NCBI GenBank assembly: GCA_029203105.1
Contig: CP119318.1
Location: forward strand, 4,478,501 to 4,542,500
Reading direction: 5' to 3'
Source of the DNA: Candidatus Kaistia colombiensis
GTDB lineage: Bacteria; Pseudomonadota; Alphaproteobacteria; Rhizobiales; Kaistiaceae
Length of the DNA stretch: 64,000 nt
The notes beneath the pieces are model-generated. The model did no database searches, was not told the origin of the DNA, and worked only from the letters and a program-made list of their open reading frames with translations. This document shows, one piece after another, positions 18,469 through 28,401 of this stretch. Position numbers and translations under genes: made by a program. Position 1 is the stretch's first letter; each line of letters starts with the position of its first letter.

Positions 18469-20173
18469 ATGGCGAAGATCACGCGCGAAAACTACGCCTC
18501 GCTCTACGGCCCCACCAAGGGCGACCGTGTCCGCCTCGCCGACACCGACCTGATCATCGAGATCGAGGAAGACCGCACCGTCTATGGTGACGAGGTCACC
18601 TTCGGCGGCGGCAAGGTCATCCGCGACGGCATGGGCCAGAGCCAGCGCAACGCCGCCGACGTCGCCGACCTGGTGATCACCAATCGTGATCATCCTCGAC
18701 CACTGGGGCATCATCAAAGCCGATGTCGGCATCAAGGACGGCCGCATCCAGGCGATCGGCAAGTCGGGCAATCCCGACATCCAGCCGGGCGTCGACATCA
18801 TCATCGGCCCGGGCACCGACGTCATCGCCGGCGAAGGCAAGATCCTGACCGCCGGCGGCATCGACACCCACATCCACTTCATCGCGCCGCAGCAGGCCGA
18901 GGAAGCGCTCACCAGCGGCACGACGACGCTGGTCGGCGGCGGCACCGGCCCCTCGGTCGGCACGCTCGCCACCACCGTCACGCCCGGCCCCTGGTACATC
19001 CACCGCATGCTGGAGGCGACCGAGGCGCTGCCGATCAATGTCGGCCTGCTCGGCAAGGGCAACGCTTCCCTGCCCGAGCCACTGCGCGAACAGATCCGCG
19101 CCGGCGTCATCGGCCTGAAGCTGCACGAGGACTGGGGCACCACGCCCGCCGCGATCGACAACTGCCTTTCGGTCGCCGACGAGATGGACGTGCAGGTCGC
19201 GCTCCATTCCGACACGCTGAACGAGAGCGGCTTCGTCGCCGACACCTTCGCGGCGATGAAGGGCCGCGCCATCCACTCCTTCCACACGGAAGGCGCCGGT
19301 GGCGGCCACGCGCCCGACATCATCACGGCGGCGGGCCAGGAGAACATCCTGCCCTCCTCCACCAATCCGACGCGGCCCTACACGGTCAACACGATCGACG
19401 AGCATCTCGACATGCTGATGGTCTGCCACCATCTGAGCCCGCAGATCCCCGAAGACGTCGCCTTCGCCGAATCCCGCATCCGCAAGGAGACGATCGCGGC
19501 CGAGGACATCCTGCACGATCTCGGCGCCTTCTCGATGATGTCGTCGGACTCGCAGGCCATGGGCCGCATCGGCGAGACGACGCTTCGCTGCTGGCAGACC
19601 GCGCACAAGATGAAGGTGCAGCGCGGGCCGCTGCCGGAAGACAGCGACCGCAACGACAATTTCCGCTGCAAGCGCTACGTCGCCAAATACACGATCAACC
19701 CGGCGATCACCCATGGCTTCGCCCATGAGATCGGCTCGATCGAGGTCGGCAAGCGCGCCGACCTGGTGCTCTGGAAGTCGGCCTTCTTCGGCGTCAAGCC
19801 GTCGCTGGTCATCATGGGCGGCATGATCGCCACCGCGCCGATGGGCGACCCGAACGCCTCGATCTCGACGCCGCAGCCGGTGCATTACCGGCCGATGTAC
19901 GGCGTGCTCGGCCGCGCCCGCGGCAAGACCGGCGTCACCTTCGTGTCGCAGGCGGCCCTCGACGACAATATCGGCGAGAAGCTGCAGCTGCAGAAGCAGC
20001 TGGTGGCGGTCAAGGGCACGCGCGGCGTCCGCAAGAAGGACATGATCCACAATTCGCTGACGCCGAAGATCGAGGTCGATCCGCAGAACTACCAGGTGCG
20101 CATCGACGGCGAGCTGATCACCTGCGAACCGGCGGAAACCCTGCCGATGGCGCAGCGCTACTTCCTGTTCTGA
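18469..20173 (+). CDS. ureC: urease subunit alpha, catalytic (one frameshift as sequenced)
   Basis: Nearly complete UreC of about 567 residues: RENYASLYGPTKGDRVRLAD at the start; the nickel ligands in GGIDTHIHFI; the region of the carbamylated lysine GLKLHEDWGTT; ALHSDTLNESG; HTEGAGGGHAPDII; the flap MVCHHLSP with the mobile Cys-His; and the ligand Asp in SSDSQAMGRIGE. One extra base near 18686 (AATCGTG for AACGTG) is the only break; every active-site motif lies in the long frame after it. The product hydrolyses urea to ammonia and carbamate. A rho-independent terminator follows. Confidence 0.96.
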
Positions 20174-20198
20174 CAGGACGGCACGCGACAGACACAAG

Positions 20199-20237
20199 CC
20201 CCATCGGACCGGACACGTCCGGTGGGGTTTTCTTTTC
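20199..20237 (+). terminator. rho-independent terminator after ureC
   Basis: Stem CCCCATCGGAC (20199-20209) pairs with GTCCGGTGGGG (20217-20227), followed by TTTTCTTTT. A classical intrinsic terminator that closes ureDABC. Confidence 0.85.
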
Positions 20238-20271
20238 AGGGGGCAGTATCCGAGTTGGCGGAAAATTGCCT

Positions 20272-20430
20272 CCTCACCTCTCCCTGAGGGAGAGGTCGAC
20301 GGCCGCAGGCCGGCGGGTGAGGGTTTAGGGAACCATCCAGATGGCGCTCCGATCCTCCGAGCCAGACCGGTGAGGCCGTAAACCCTCACCCGGCTCTTCG
20401 AGCCGACCTCTCCCTCAGGGAGAGGTGAAG
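20272..20430. repeat. inverted pair of CTCTCCCTGAGGGAG elements
   Basis: CTCACCTCTCCCTGAGGGAG at the left and CTCCCTCAGGGAGAGGTGAAG-type sequence at the right face each other, with matching inner arms (GGCGGGTGAGGGTTT and AAACCCTCACCCGG). Same architecture and length as 13712-13871. Confidence 0.8.
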
Positions 20431-20484
20431 AACGGCCTAAGCGTTTCAGAACAAGATCTATTCGGCTCCAGGGGGAGAAAGCTT

Positions 20485-21533
20485 GTGACCCAGACAGAAT
20501 TTCCGTTCCAGGACCGGTTTCGCGACCACCCGACGCTCGGCTTCGTCGACTGGAGCCTGCGCGGCATCGGCCAGGTGGTGTTCCAGAACAACCCGCTCTC
20601 GGGCCTGATCATCCTGCTGGCGCTGTTCTTCAACTCGTGGATCTACGGCGCGATCTGCGTGCTCGGCGTCGTCGTGGCGACGGCGACGCGCGATCTGGCT
20701 CAAGGCCGACAAGGGCCTGATCCGCGACGGGCTGTTCGGCTTCAACGGCGCGCTGGTCGGGCTGGCGCTGGTCGCCTTCACCAGCGCGGATTTCCGCACC
20801 GGCGCGGTGCCGTCCCTCCACATGACCGTCTACATCGTCTTCGCGGCGGCGATGACCACCATCGCCTTCTCGACCATCGCGACCCTGCTCGGGCCCCACA
20901 AGGTGGCGGCGCTGACCTCGCCCTTCGTGCTGGTCGGCTGGCTGTTCCTGTTCGCGGTGCTGAAATTCGCGGCGATCGAGGCCGGCCCGCTCGCCAAGCC
21001 CGTCTCGCCCGACCAGTATGACGCGGCGATCGCCTATGCCCTGCCGACCTGGTACATGGGCATCGGCAACGCCATCGGGCAGATCTTCTTCCAGGACAAC
21101 TGGATCGCCGGCTACCTGATCGTCATCGGCATCGCCGTGAACTCCCGCATCTCGGCCGGCATGGCGCTGATCGGCGCGGCCGGCGCGGCGCTGGTCGCCG
21201 TCGTCTTCGGCGGCCCGGAAGGCGCGATCCGCGACGGCCTGTTCGGCTACAACGCGGCGCTGACCGCCATCGCGCTGGGCGGCTTCTTCCTGGTGCTGAC
21301 CTGGCGCAGCTTCGTCTACACGCTGTTCGGCATCGTCGTGACGACCTGGCTCTGGGCCTCGATCGCCATCTTCCTGAAGCCGATCGGCATGCCGGTGCTG
21401 ACCTCGACCTTCGTGCTCGTCACCTGGCTGATGCTGCTCGGCCAGTATGGCTTCAAGGCGCTGGTGCCGGTGCCGCCGGCCGAGGCGACGAACGCCGGAG
21501 GACAACCGCGAGCGCTACCTGAAGGGCCGCTGA
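20485..21533 (+). CDS. urea transporter, UT family (two frameshifts as sequenced)
   Basis: GTG 20485 with GGGGGAG upstream opens VTQTEFPFQDRFRDHPTLGF, then VDWSLRGIGQVVFQNNPLSG, typical of bacterial urea transporters. After a break near 20697 the protein continues as GLIRDGLFGFNGALVGLALV and a long hydrophobic run, with the internally repeated half DGLFGYNAALTAIALGG and WYMGIGNAIGQIFFQDNWIA. Near 21497 an extra G hides the end EDNRERYLKGR. About 349 residues and about 10 membrane helices in two homologous halves. It would supply the adjacent urease. Confidence 0.88.
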
Positions 21534-21665
21534 GGCAACCTCGCTCCCCGAAAACGTCGCGTCACGCCGGACTTTTTGCGTGGCGCGAATCCCGGTTTCC
21601 GTGGCAAGCATGCGTCTGGATTGTTGCAGGCGACAGCCTGCAACCACGGGCATCAGGGGGCCAGC

Positions 21666-22679
21666 TTGACCGATCGTTTCCTTCTCTCCCGGCGCGGACT
21701 GCTGCTGGGCGGCGACCGCGCTTGGCGCTGACGCCGGGCCATGGCGCCGATCGCCGACACGGTCGAGCCGGTCGACGGCGCTGAAGCCCGGCCAGTTCAC
21801 CTGGCACCCCGAGCGCTCGCCCTACGGGCCGGTGGCGATCGTCGTCTCGCTGCCGGACCAGCGGGTCTATGTCTATCGCAACGGCGTGCGCATCGGCGTT
21901 TCGACCTGCTCGACCGGCAAGCCGGCCACGATACCCCGACCGGTGTGTTCACCATCCTGCAGAAGGACAAGAACCACCACTCCTCGACCTATAACGAAGC
22001 GCCGATGCCGAACATGAACCGGCTGACCTGGTCCGGCATCGCGCTGCATGCCGGCCAATTGCCGGGCTATCCGGCCTCGCATGGCTGCGTCCGCCTGCCG
22101 ATGGACTTCTCGGCCAAGCTGTTCACCGTCACCCATGTCGGCACGCCGGTGATCATCGCCGACAGCGCCACCTTCCCCGAGACGGTGATCCATCCCGGCA
22201 TGGTGCTCTCGGCCGAGGCGGAGAAGGACTTCGACCACACGGTGACGACGCTGAAGGAGAAGCAGATCCCGATGTCGCCCGAGGCGCCCTACACCCCGCC
22301 GGTGACCTCGATCATGATCTCGAGCGCCGACAGCCGGGTGATCGTGCTCGACGACGGCGAGATCGTCGCCGATGGCGGCGCGACGATCCTGCAGCCGTCG
22401 CAGCCGCTCGGAAACCACGTCTTCGTGCTGGCGCACATCAATCCGGACGACCGGGAACTGCACTGGAAGCCGATCGGCTACAGCACCGATCCGAAGGTGG
22501 CGGCGCAGAGCGCCAACCAGGACACGCTGACCCGCATCCGCGCCGACCGCAGCATCAACGACGCGATCCGCGCCCGCATGAAGCCCGGCGTCGTGCTGGT
22601 GACGGTCGACCTGCCGCTCAGCGCCGACAGCCGCACGGGCAAGGATTTCGTCATCCTGAACGACCAGGGCACGGTGTGA
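21666..22679 (+). CDS. L,D-transpeptidase, YkuD domain (frameshifted as sequenced)
   Basis: A TTG start at 21666 after AGGGGG gives a twin-Arg-like signal (FLLSRRGLLLGG). After frame changes near 21715, 21780 and 21925 the YkuD domain follows: VAIVVSLPDQRVYVYRNGVR, TPTGVFTILQKDKNHHS, GIALHAGQLPGYPASHGCVR with the catalytic SHGCVRLP cysteine. The long C-terminal part (VIVLDDGEIVADGGATILQP, FVILNDQGTV) is typical of the larger rhizobial Ldt-like proteins. It crosslinks peptidoglycan or anchors outer-membrane proteins in the periplasm. It shows no functional link to urease. Confidence 0.8.
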
Positions 22680-22746
22680 GAGGCACTAGCGCGACACCCG
22701 ATGCCGTTGAAGGCTTGGACTCCCGGATACCCGCCCCACCCTCGCC

Positions 22747-22866
22747 GTCATCCCGGACGGCGCGAAGCGGCGATCCGGGATCCATACAGCCGGGATCTCG
22801 GGAGGGTTCGCCGCCACCTCCAGCGGACACGGCTGCATGGATCCCGGGTCAAGCCCGGGATGACGG
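22747..22866. repeat. GGATCCCGG-type intergenic repeat pair
   Basis: GTCATCCCGGACGGCGCGAA at the left and ATGGATCCCGGGTCAAGCCC plus GGGATGACGG at the right form opposite ends of a dispersed repeat common in alphaproteobacteria. Non-coding. Confidence 0.75.
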
Positions 22867-22908
22867 CGGAGGTTGAAAGACGTCCGGCGCCAATCTTTCC
22901 GGCCTGAA

Positions 22909-22962
22909 CCCCTCACCCGCCGGCCTGCGGCCGTCGACCTCTCCCTGTGGGAGAGGTGAAGG
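22909..22962. repeat. CTCTCCCTGAGGGAG-type element abutting ureF stop
   Basis: CCTCACCCGCCGGCCTGCGG then GTCGACCTCTCCCTGTGGGA and GAGGTGAAGG. The element ends at the base before the ureF stop codon, so it forms the 3' end of the Mrp-ureF transcript. Confidence 0.75.
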
Positions 22963-23643
22963 TCAAGACCGGAACAGCCGCGAATATTGCGTTTCGTGCC
23001 AGGCACTGGCCATCGCCAGCGCGACCGAGACGTTGCCGATCTCGTCGTCTTCGAGCGTGCACGCTGTGGCGACGCTGCGCTCGATCACCGGCACCGCCGA
23101 TATCAGGATGCGCTGGCCGGCGGTGTGGCCGAGCTTGACCAACCGCATGGCAGCGGCGACCTGGCCTTCGACGATCGTCCACATCAGACCCTTCAGGGCG
23201 GCCGCCGGCGAAACGTTCCAGTGATGCGCGGCGATGGCGAAGGCGGCCGGATAGGTCAACGGCTGACCCAGATAGAGCTGGGCCTGCGGCACCTCTAGAT
23301 CGGCGAGCAGGCGAAGGAGCGCCTCGCCCATGCGGCGGTCTTCCAGCTGCAATTCGCGGCTCTCACGCCCGGCGGCAAGCCAGGCATCAGCCTGGACGAA
23401 TGCGTCCGCGTCACCCTTGGCCAGCGCCTCGCTCATCCGCCAGAACAGCGCGCCATCCAGCACCGCGAAGGTGTTTTCGAGCGTGCCGTGGATCCAGTTT
23501 TTCGCCGTCGCCTCGTCATGGACCCAGCCCGCTTCGGCGGCGAATTCCAGCCCGCGCGAATAGGAGAAGGCGCCGACCGGCAGGCTCGGGCTCACCAGCC
23601 GCAGCAGGTGCAGCGGGATCGCGTCCTCGGAACCGTTCGTCAT
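22963..23643 (-). CDS. ureF: urease accessory protein UreF
   Basis: 226 residues, intact: LHLLRLVSPSLPVGAFSYSR, GLEFAAEAGWVHDEATAKNW, PLTYPAAFAIAAHHWNVSP and a C-terminal IERSVATACTLEDDEIGNVS. UreF joins UreD and UreG on apo-urease and gates nickel insertion. Start ATG 23643 has GGAGG six bases upstream. That site overlaps the stop of the antiporter gene (GGAGGATGAGC), so ureF is the last gene of the Mrp operon and probably translationally coupled to it, away from ureEG and ureDABC. Confidence 0.95.
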   Translation of the reverse strand: MTNGSEDAIPLHLLRLVSPSLPVGAFSYSRGLEFAAEAGWVHDEATAKNWIHGTLENTFAVLDGALFWRMSEALAKGDADAFVQADAWLAAGRESRELQLEDRRMGEALLRLLADLEVPQAQLYLGQPLTYPAAFAIAAHHWNVSPAAALKGLMWTIVEGQVAAAMRLVKLGHTAGQRILISAVPVIERSVATACTLEDDEIGNVSVALAMASAWHETQYSRLFRS

Positions 23644-23645
23644 GC

Positions 23646-26600
23646 TCATCCTCCGATCCAGAAGCCGGCAGGCCCGGTGCTCGCGAGGTAGATCGCGAGG
23701 AAATAGAACAGCACATACATCGCGTAGGTCTGGCCATTGCCGGTATAGACTTGGCGGAACGTCGCGGCGGTGGCGAGCGTGAAGTCCGTCACCCCGTCCC
23801 AAAACTGGGTAGCGACCGGCGGCATCGCCAACTCGATCACCCGGCGGTAGTAGGCATAGAAGCGCGCCAGATTGCCCGACCGGCCGACACCGCCGCGATA
23901 GAGCAGCCACGCGACGAGGCCAAGGATCGCCGCGACGACGACGGCGCCGATCATCACCGGCGTCGGGTTCCAGTAGCCGTAGATCGTGTAGAGGGACATG
24001 CCCTCCCAGACGAGCGTCGAGGCGAACTGCGGATCGATCGCCGCCGAGACGGGATCCATGAGGAGCTTCGGATAGAGCGACAGCACCAGGATGCCAACGA
24101 CCAGCAGCGCCTGCGGCACCAGCAGCGCCACCGGCAATTCGCGCACATCCGCCTGACCCGGCTGGCGCGCGCCGAAGAACAGGCCGGCGACGAGGCGGAT
24201 CATGTAGAGGAAGCCGAGGAAGGTGGCGATCAGGCCGGCGGCGGCAAGGAAGTTCCAGCCCTTGTCGGTCATGGCCGAGAGCAGCAGCCACTTGCCGCCA
24301 AAGCCCATCAACGGCGGCAGGCCGGACATCGAGACGATGGCGATCAGGAACAGGATGAAGGTGACCGGCATGGCGCGGGCCAAGCCGCCGGTCTCGCCGA
24401 ACTGGCGCGTGCCGGTCCGCAGGATGATGCCGGCGATGGCGAGGAACAGGATGCCCTTCACCATCATGTGGTTGGCGACGAGATAGAGCGCGGTGACCCA
24501 GCCGAGATGGCTCATCAGCGCGATCGCCGTCACGATGTAGCCGAGCTGGCTCATGCTCGAATAGGCGAGCAACCGCTTGAAGTCGGTCTGGCGCAGCGCC
24601 ATCAGCGCGCCGGCGATGGTCGTCAGCATGCCGACCCAGGCCATGCCATGCGCCAGTTCGAGCGCTGCGTCCGAACGGATCGCCAGATAGGTGCCGGTCA
24701 GGAGGCCGAAGATCGCCACCTTGCTGACGACGGCCGAGAGCATGGCGGTGAAATCGTCATCAGCTTCCGAATAGGCGCCGGGCAGCCAGACATGCACGCC
24801 GATGGCGCCGGCCTTGATCAGGAAGCCGATGCCGAGCAGCACCAGCGCCGTGGTGGCGTCGGGACCCGCGGTCAGCAGCGCGCTCAGGCTGGTGGTGCCG
24901 CTCACCGAGGCGATGCCGGCGAAACCGGCGAGCAGGAAGAAGGCCGAGAGCAGCGAGAACAGCAGGAAGGTCAGCACATGTGGCCCCGCTCCCCTGCCTT
25001 TGGCGATCAGGAAGCAGGAAGCGAGCGTGACGATTTCCCAGCTGAAGAAGAATTCGAGGCTGGTCGACGAGCGCAGCAGCGCCGGGATCGACAGCAGCAG
25101 GATGGCCAGCATCGGGAAATAGCCGGGGCGCGGATCGTCGCGATAGAGGCTGGCGGCCGCGATGACGAGGCTGCCGGCAAGCAGCAGCACGGCGAACAGC
25201 CAGGCGATCCCGGTCGCGCTTTCGGCGAGCCAGGAGCCGACCAGCGCCACCGCGAGCAGCATCAGAACGTTCTTCACCCGGCCGGGCAGCCGGTCGAGCG
25301 CATAGAGCACGACGCCGGTCAGGAGCGGCGCGAAGATCCAGAGCGACGCTACTCCCGAAAGCCGGGCGGCGAGATAACCGGCGCCAACGAGCAGCAACGC
25401 GATGCCATAGACCGGCAGCAGCGCCACGGTATCCGGCCCAGCCTCGGCCCGCGCGTCGGAGGGGCGCATGGCGCGGACGAACCAGTTGAACATGTAGGCG
25501 GCTTCGAGCAGCGAGCCGGTCAGGATCACGGCGATCCAGGGCAATTTGCCAGCGCTGGTCAGCTGCAGCACCAGTTCCCACTTGGCCCAGAAGCCGGGGA
25601 ATGGCGGCAGCCCGGCGATGGCAACCATGAACATGGCGAGCAGGCCGAGCAGCAGCGGCCGGCCGGAAAGGCTGGTGCGCGCATCGACATCATCCTGACG
25701 CAGCACGCCGGCGAGCCAGAACAGGCCGGCCTTGGCAAGCAGATGGTTGACGAACAGGCCGCCGACAACGAGCGGGATCGAGGCCGTGGCGCCGATCTCG
25801 GTCAGGAGCGTCAGCGCCAGCATCATCAGGCCCATCTGGCTGATCGAGGAATAGCCGAGCAGGCGCTGGACCTTGGTCTGCTTGCAGCCGATCAGGTTGG
25901 AGAACAGGAAGCTGATGCCGCCGGCGACGGCGATGATGCCGAGTTGGTCCTGGAACAGCGGCAAGAGCTTCATCAGCGCGAAGAACACGCCGGCCGAAAC
26001 GCCGACCGAGACCATCGAGGCGATGCCGCTCGGCGCCGTCTCATACACGTCGAGACCCCAGCCATTGGCGGGGAACGGCTTCAGCTCGACGATCAGGCAG
26101 GCGAGCACCATCAGCAGCGCGGTGGTGCCGATCGGGCCGGCGATCTCGGCGCGCGCCGCAATCAGCGCATCGATGTTGAGCGTGCCGGTGACGTAATAGA
26201 GCAGCACCGTGCCGAGCAGGAACAGCGTCGAGGCGATCACCGTCGCCATGATGTATTTGAACGCCGCCGCCATCGCGGCCGCGTTGCGCTCCAGCCCGAG
26301 CAGGCCATAGGTGGCAATCGAGACAATCTCCAGGAAGACGAAGAGATTGAACAGGTCGCGGGTCATCACCATGCCGTCGATGCCCATCACCAGGATGAGA
26401 TAGAGCAGCAGTGCGCCGTAATTGCCCTTGAGCCGATCCCACAGATGCAGCGCGCCAAGCAGCGCCACGAGATTGACGCCGAAGGTGAAGAAGCCTTCCC
26501 AGAGGCCGAAGCGCAGATTGATCGAGAGCGGCGGCGGCCCGACCGCCGTCAGAACCTCGATGGTCGGGCCGCCCTGCAGCAGGCCGGCGAAGGAGACGCC

Positions 26601-26744
26601 GCTGACGGCGACGATGCCGATCAGCGCGATGAAGAAGCCGGCATGCAGCCAGGGTTTGCCGAGCCGATAGAGCAGCGGGATGACGAAACCGCCGCCGAGG
26701 CCGAGCAGGAAGATGTTCAGCGGGTGGAAGAGCAGCTCTACCAT
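23646..26744 (-). CDS. Mrp/MBH-type antiporter subunit, two fused MrpD-like (proton_antipo_M) modules
   Basis: 1032 residues, with membrane segments throughout. Module 1 (about residues 90-410) has the TM5-type Glu in FVFLEIVSIATYG (E139), the lysine in LIVELKPFPANGWGLDVYET (K222) and LLGYSSISQMGLMMLAL. Module 2 (about 530-850) has FFFSWEIVTLASCF, the canonical IKAGAIGVHVWLPGAYSEA and LLAYSSMSQLGYIVTAIAL. Each repeats the NuoL/M/N-like channel unit; normal MrpD has one (about 500 residues). It would move protons and exchange Na+/K+ in the inner membrane with the small Mrp subunits. No separate MrpA is seen. The start at 26744 overlaps mrpC by 7 bases. Confidence 0.88.
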   Translation of the reverse strand: MVELLFHPLNIFLLGLGGGFVIPLLYRLGKPWLHAGFFIALIGIVAVSGVSFAGLLQGGPTIEVLTAVGPPPLSINLRFGLWEGFFTFGVNLVALLGALHLWDRLKGNYGALLLYLILVMGIDGMVMTRDLFNLFVFLEIVSIATYGLLGLERNAAAMAAAFKYIMATVIASTLFLLGTVLLYYVTGTLNIDALIAARAEIAGPIGTTALLMVLACLIVELKPFPANGWGLDVYETAPSGIASMVSVGVSAGVFFALMKLLPLFQDQLGIIAVAGGISFLFSNLIGCKQTKVQRLLGYSSISQMGLMMLALTLLTEIGATASIPLVVGGLFVNHLLAKAGLFWLAGVLRQDDVDARTSLSGRPLLLGLLAMFMVAIAGLPPFPGFWAKWELVLQLTSAGKLPWIAVILTGSLLEAAYMFNWFVRAMRPSDARAEAGPDTVALLPVYGIALLLVGAGYLAARLSGVASLWIFAPLLTGVVLYALDRLPGRVKNVLMLLAVALVGSWLAESATGIAWLFAVLLLAGSLVIAAASLYRDDPRPGYFPMLAILLLSIPALLRSSTSLEFFFSWEIVTLASCFLIAKGRGAGPHVLTFLLFSLLSAFFLLAGFAGIASVSGTTSLSALLTAGPDATTALVLLGIGFLIKAGAIGVHVWLPGAYSEADDDFTAMLSAVVSKVAIFGLLTGTYLAIRSDAALELAHGMAWVGMLTTIAGALMALRQTDFKRLLAYSSMSQLGYIVTAIALMSHLGWVTALYLVANHMMVKGILFLAIAGIILRTGTRQFGETGGLARAMPVTFILFLIAIVSMSGLPPLMGFGGKWLLLSAMTDKGWNFLAAAGLIATFLGFLYMIRLVAGLFFGARQPGQADVRELPVALLVPQALLVVGILVLSLYPKLLMDPVSAAIDPQFASTLVWEGMSLYTIYGYWNPTPVMIGAVVVAAILGLVAWLLYRGGVGRSGNLARFYAYYRRVIELAMPPVATQFWDGVTDFTLATAATFRQVYTGNGQTYAMYVLFYFLAIYLASTGPAGFWIGG

Positions 26745-27112
26745 TTCGACTCCGTGAACGCGTCGATGGAGAGCGTCTTCTTCGCGGCATAAAGGCGGAT
26801 GGCATAGGCGAGCATGACCGCCGTGACCGACAGGCCGATGACGATCGCCGTCACCACCAGCGCCGAGGGGATCGGGTCGATGGCGCGGCTCGCCGCCTCC
26901 GCCTTGCTGAGCGCCTTGTCGATGATCGGCGCGGTGCCCAGGGTGATATAGCCGGTGGCGACCATCACCAGGTGCAGCCCGGTATCCATCACGGCGAAGC
27001 CGATGATGATGCGTAGGATGTTGCGGTGGGTCAGCATGCCCCAGATGCCGATCAGCGCCAGCAAGAAGCCCGTGATCAGCAGGATGGTGGAAATCGGCAG
27101 GCCTGTCGTCAT
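26738..27112 (-). CDS. mrpC: Mrp antiporter subunit C (NuoK-like)
   Basis: 124 residues with three helices: ISTILLITGFLLALIGIWGM, IIGFAVMDTGLHLVMVATGY, ALVVTAIVIGLSVTAVMLAY. This is the MnhC/NuoK pattern, corresponding to MbhG. It overlaps the fused MrpD gene by 7 bases and lies 15 bases after the MnhB-like gene. Confidence 0.9.
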   Translation of the reverse strand: MTTGLPISTILLITGFLLALIGIWGMLTHRNILRIIIGFAVMDTGLHLVMVATGYITLGTAPIIDKALSKAEAASRAIDPIPSALVVTAIVIGLSVTAVMLAYAIRLYAAKKTLSIDAFTESKW

Positions 27113-27127
27113 GTCGCGTTCCCCCGC

Positions 27128-28027
27128 TCAGCTTCTGAAGCGGTCGATGATGACGCTGAGCTCGGCGCCAACCTTGATGCCGAGCAGCGCCGAGATGAGC
27201 GGGATGGCGCCGGCGCTGATGAAGGCGCCGAATTCGCCCTTGGGCAGGAAGCGCGGATCGAGGAAGCCGCCGGCCAGGATCAAGCCCAGAATACCGAGGC
27301 CGACATAGAAGACGCCGGCGAAGGATTCGATGATCGAGAGCAGCGCGACATTGAGCGTCGAGCCCGGTCGCGCCAGAAGCATCAGCATGACGCCGGACGC
27401 GACGATGGCGCCGCCCTGGAAGCCACCGCCGGCCGAGAGATGGCCGTTGACGATGACATAGGCGCCGAAGGTGAAGATCAGCGGCAAAAGCACCTCGGTG
27501 CCGGTGCGGACGATCTCGCTCGGCTCGCGGCGCGGCGCCTCGTCGTCCTCGGCGGCCTCCGCGACCTTGGCCGACTTCACGGCCACGGCGCTGGCCGTCG
27601 CGGCGCGCGCGCTGGCATTGGCCTTCGCCGCCGCCGTCCGCGCCGCCGCGGCCCTGGCGGCTTCCGTCTTGGCGAGCACCGGCTTCGCGGCAGAGGTCTT
27701 CGGTCCCGAGACATTGGCCGTCGCGCCCGAAGCCTTGCTGCTGGAAGCCTTGCTGCTGGAAGCCTTGGCGTCGTCCTTCTTCAGCAGCAGGCCGACGCTG
27801 GCCGCCACCATGAACAGCACGGCCACCTCGCCAAGCGTGTCGAAGCCGCGATAGGTGATCAGGATGCCGGTGATGATGTTAGGCGTGCCGAGCTCCACCG
27901 GGGCGCGCGTCACATACTGCTCGGCGAGCGGTCGCAGCGCTTCGAGCTCGACATAACCGCCAACCATGCGGGCGAAGATCAGCCCGAACAGGACGACGAC
28001 GATGGCGACGAGGACATGCCGCATCAT
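27128..28027 (-). CDS. mrpB: Mrp antiporter subunit: MbhE-like domain, Ala/Lys/Ser linker, MnhB domain
   Basis: 299 residues. The N-terminal 85 (FARMVGGYVELEALRPLAEQ, GILITYRGFDTLGEVAVLFM) match an MbhE-type segment. Residues about 88-165 are a low-complexity charged linker rich in Ala, Lys and Ser (DAKASSSKASSSKASGATAN and on). The last 130 (IVRTGTEVLLPLIFTFGAYV, GHLSAGGGFQGGAIVASGVM) are a MnhB domain. The two membrane parts are separate genes or directly joined in other systems. Start ATG 28027 overlaps the mrpG stop; the following ATG (28024) is an alternative. Confidence 0.87.
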   Translation of the reverse strand: MMRHVLVAIVVVLFGLIFARMVGGYVELEALRPLAEQYVTRAPVELGTPNIITGILITYRGFDTLGEVAVLFMVAASVGLLLKKDDAKASSSKASSSKASGATANVSGPKTSAAKPVLAKTEAARAAAARTAAAKANASARAATASAVAVKSAKVAEAAEDDEAPRREPSEIVRTGTEVLLPLIFTFGAYVIVNGHLSAGGGFQGGAIVASGVMLMLLARPGSTLNVALLSIIESFAGVFYVGLGILGLILAGGFLDPRFLPKGEFGAFISAGAIPLISALLGIKVGAELSVIIDRFRS

Positions 28028-28398
28028 GACCGCTTCCTCCGCCCGGCGCTTCTGGCGGAAGACTTCGCCGCGCCCTCGCCGGCTTCCGCCTCGGCCAGCG
28101 CGTCGGTGATCGTCGATCCCGCCATCGGGGTGCGGATGCGATAGGCCGCGCGCGAAAGGGCGTGCGACGAGATCGGGTTGGTCATCAGCACGAAATAGAT
28201 CGCCAGGATCAGCTTGAAGGTCCAGCCGGGATGATAGAAGGCGAGCCCGGCCAGGACGAGGATGTTGCCGAGCGTCGTGGCCTTGGTGCCGGCCTGGATG
28301 CGCGTATAGGCGTCGGGCATGCGCAAGAGGCCGAGCCCGGCGGAAAACAGGAAGACGGCGCCGAGCAGGATGAGCAGGCTGCCGATCAGTTCGATCAT
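28024..28398 (-). CDS. mrpG: Mrp antiporter subunit G
   Basis: 124 residues: IGSLLILLGAVFLFSAGLGL, RMPDAYTRIQAGTKATTLGN, YFVLMTNPISSHALSRAAYR, the MnhG/MbhC signature, plus a basic C-terminal tail. It lies 3 bases after the MbhD-like gene, and its stop overlaps the following start. Confidence 0.9.
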   Translation of the reverse strand: MIELIGSLLILLGAVFLFSAGLGLLRMPDAYTRIQAGTKATTLGNILVLAGLAFYHPGWTFKLILAIYFVLMTNPISSHALSRAAYRIRTPMAGSTITDALAEAEAGEGAAKSSARSAGRRKRS

Positions 28399-28401
28399 GG
28401 C

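Noticed and set aside
18686..20173. Treating the long ureC frame from 18686 as a shorter, independent amidohydrolase
   Set aside because: The preceding frame contains the UreC N-terminus directly upstream; one extra base separates them.
23400..26792. Very long open frame on the plus strand opposite the fused MrpD gene
   Set aside because: Its translation is a monotonous run of Gln, Arg, Asp, His and Glu with no domain. It is the antisense of a hydrophobic GC-rich gene.
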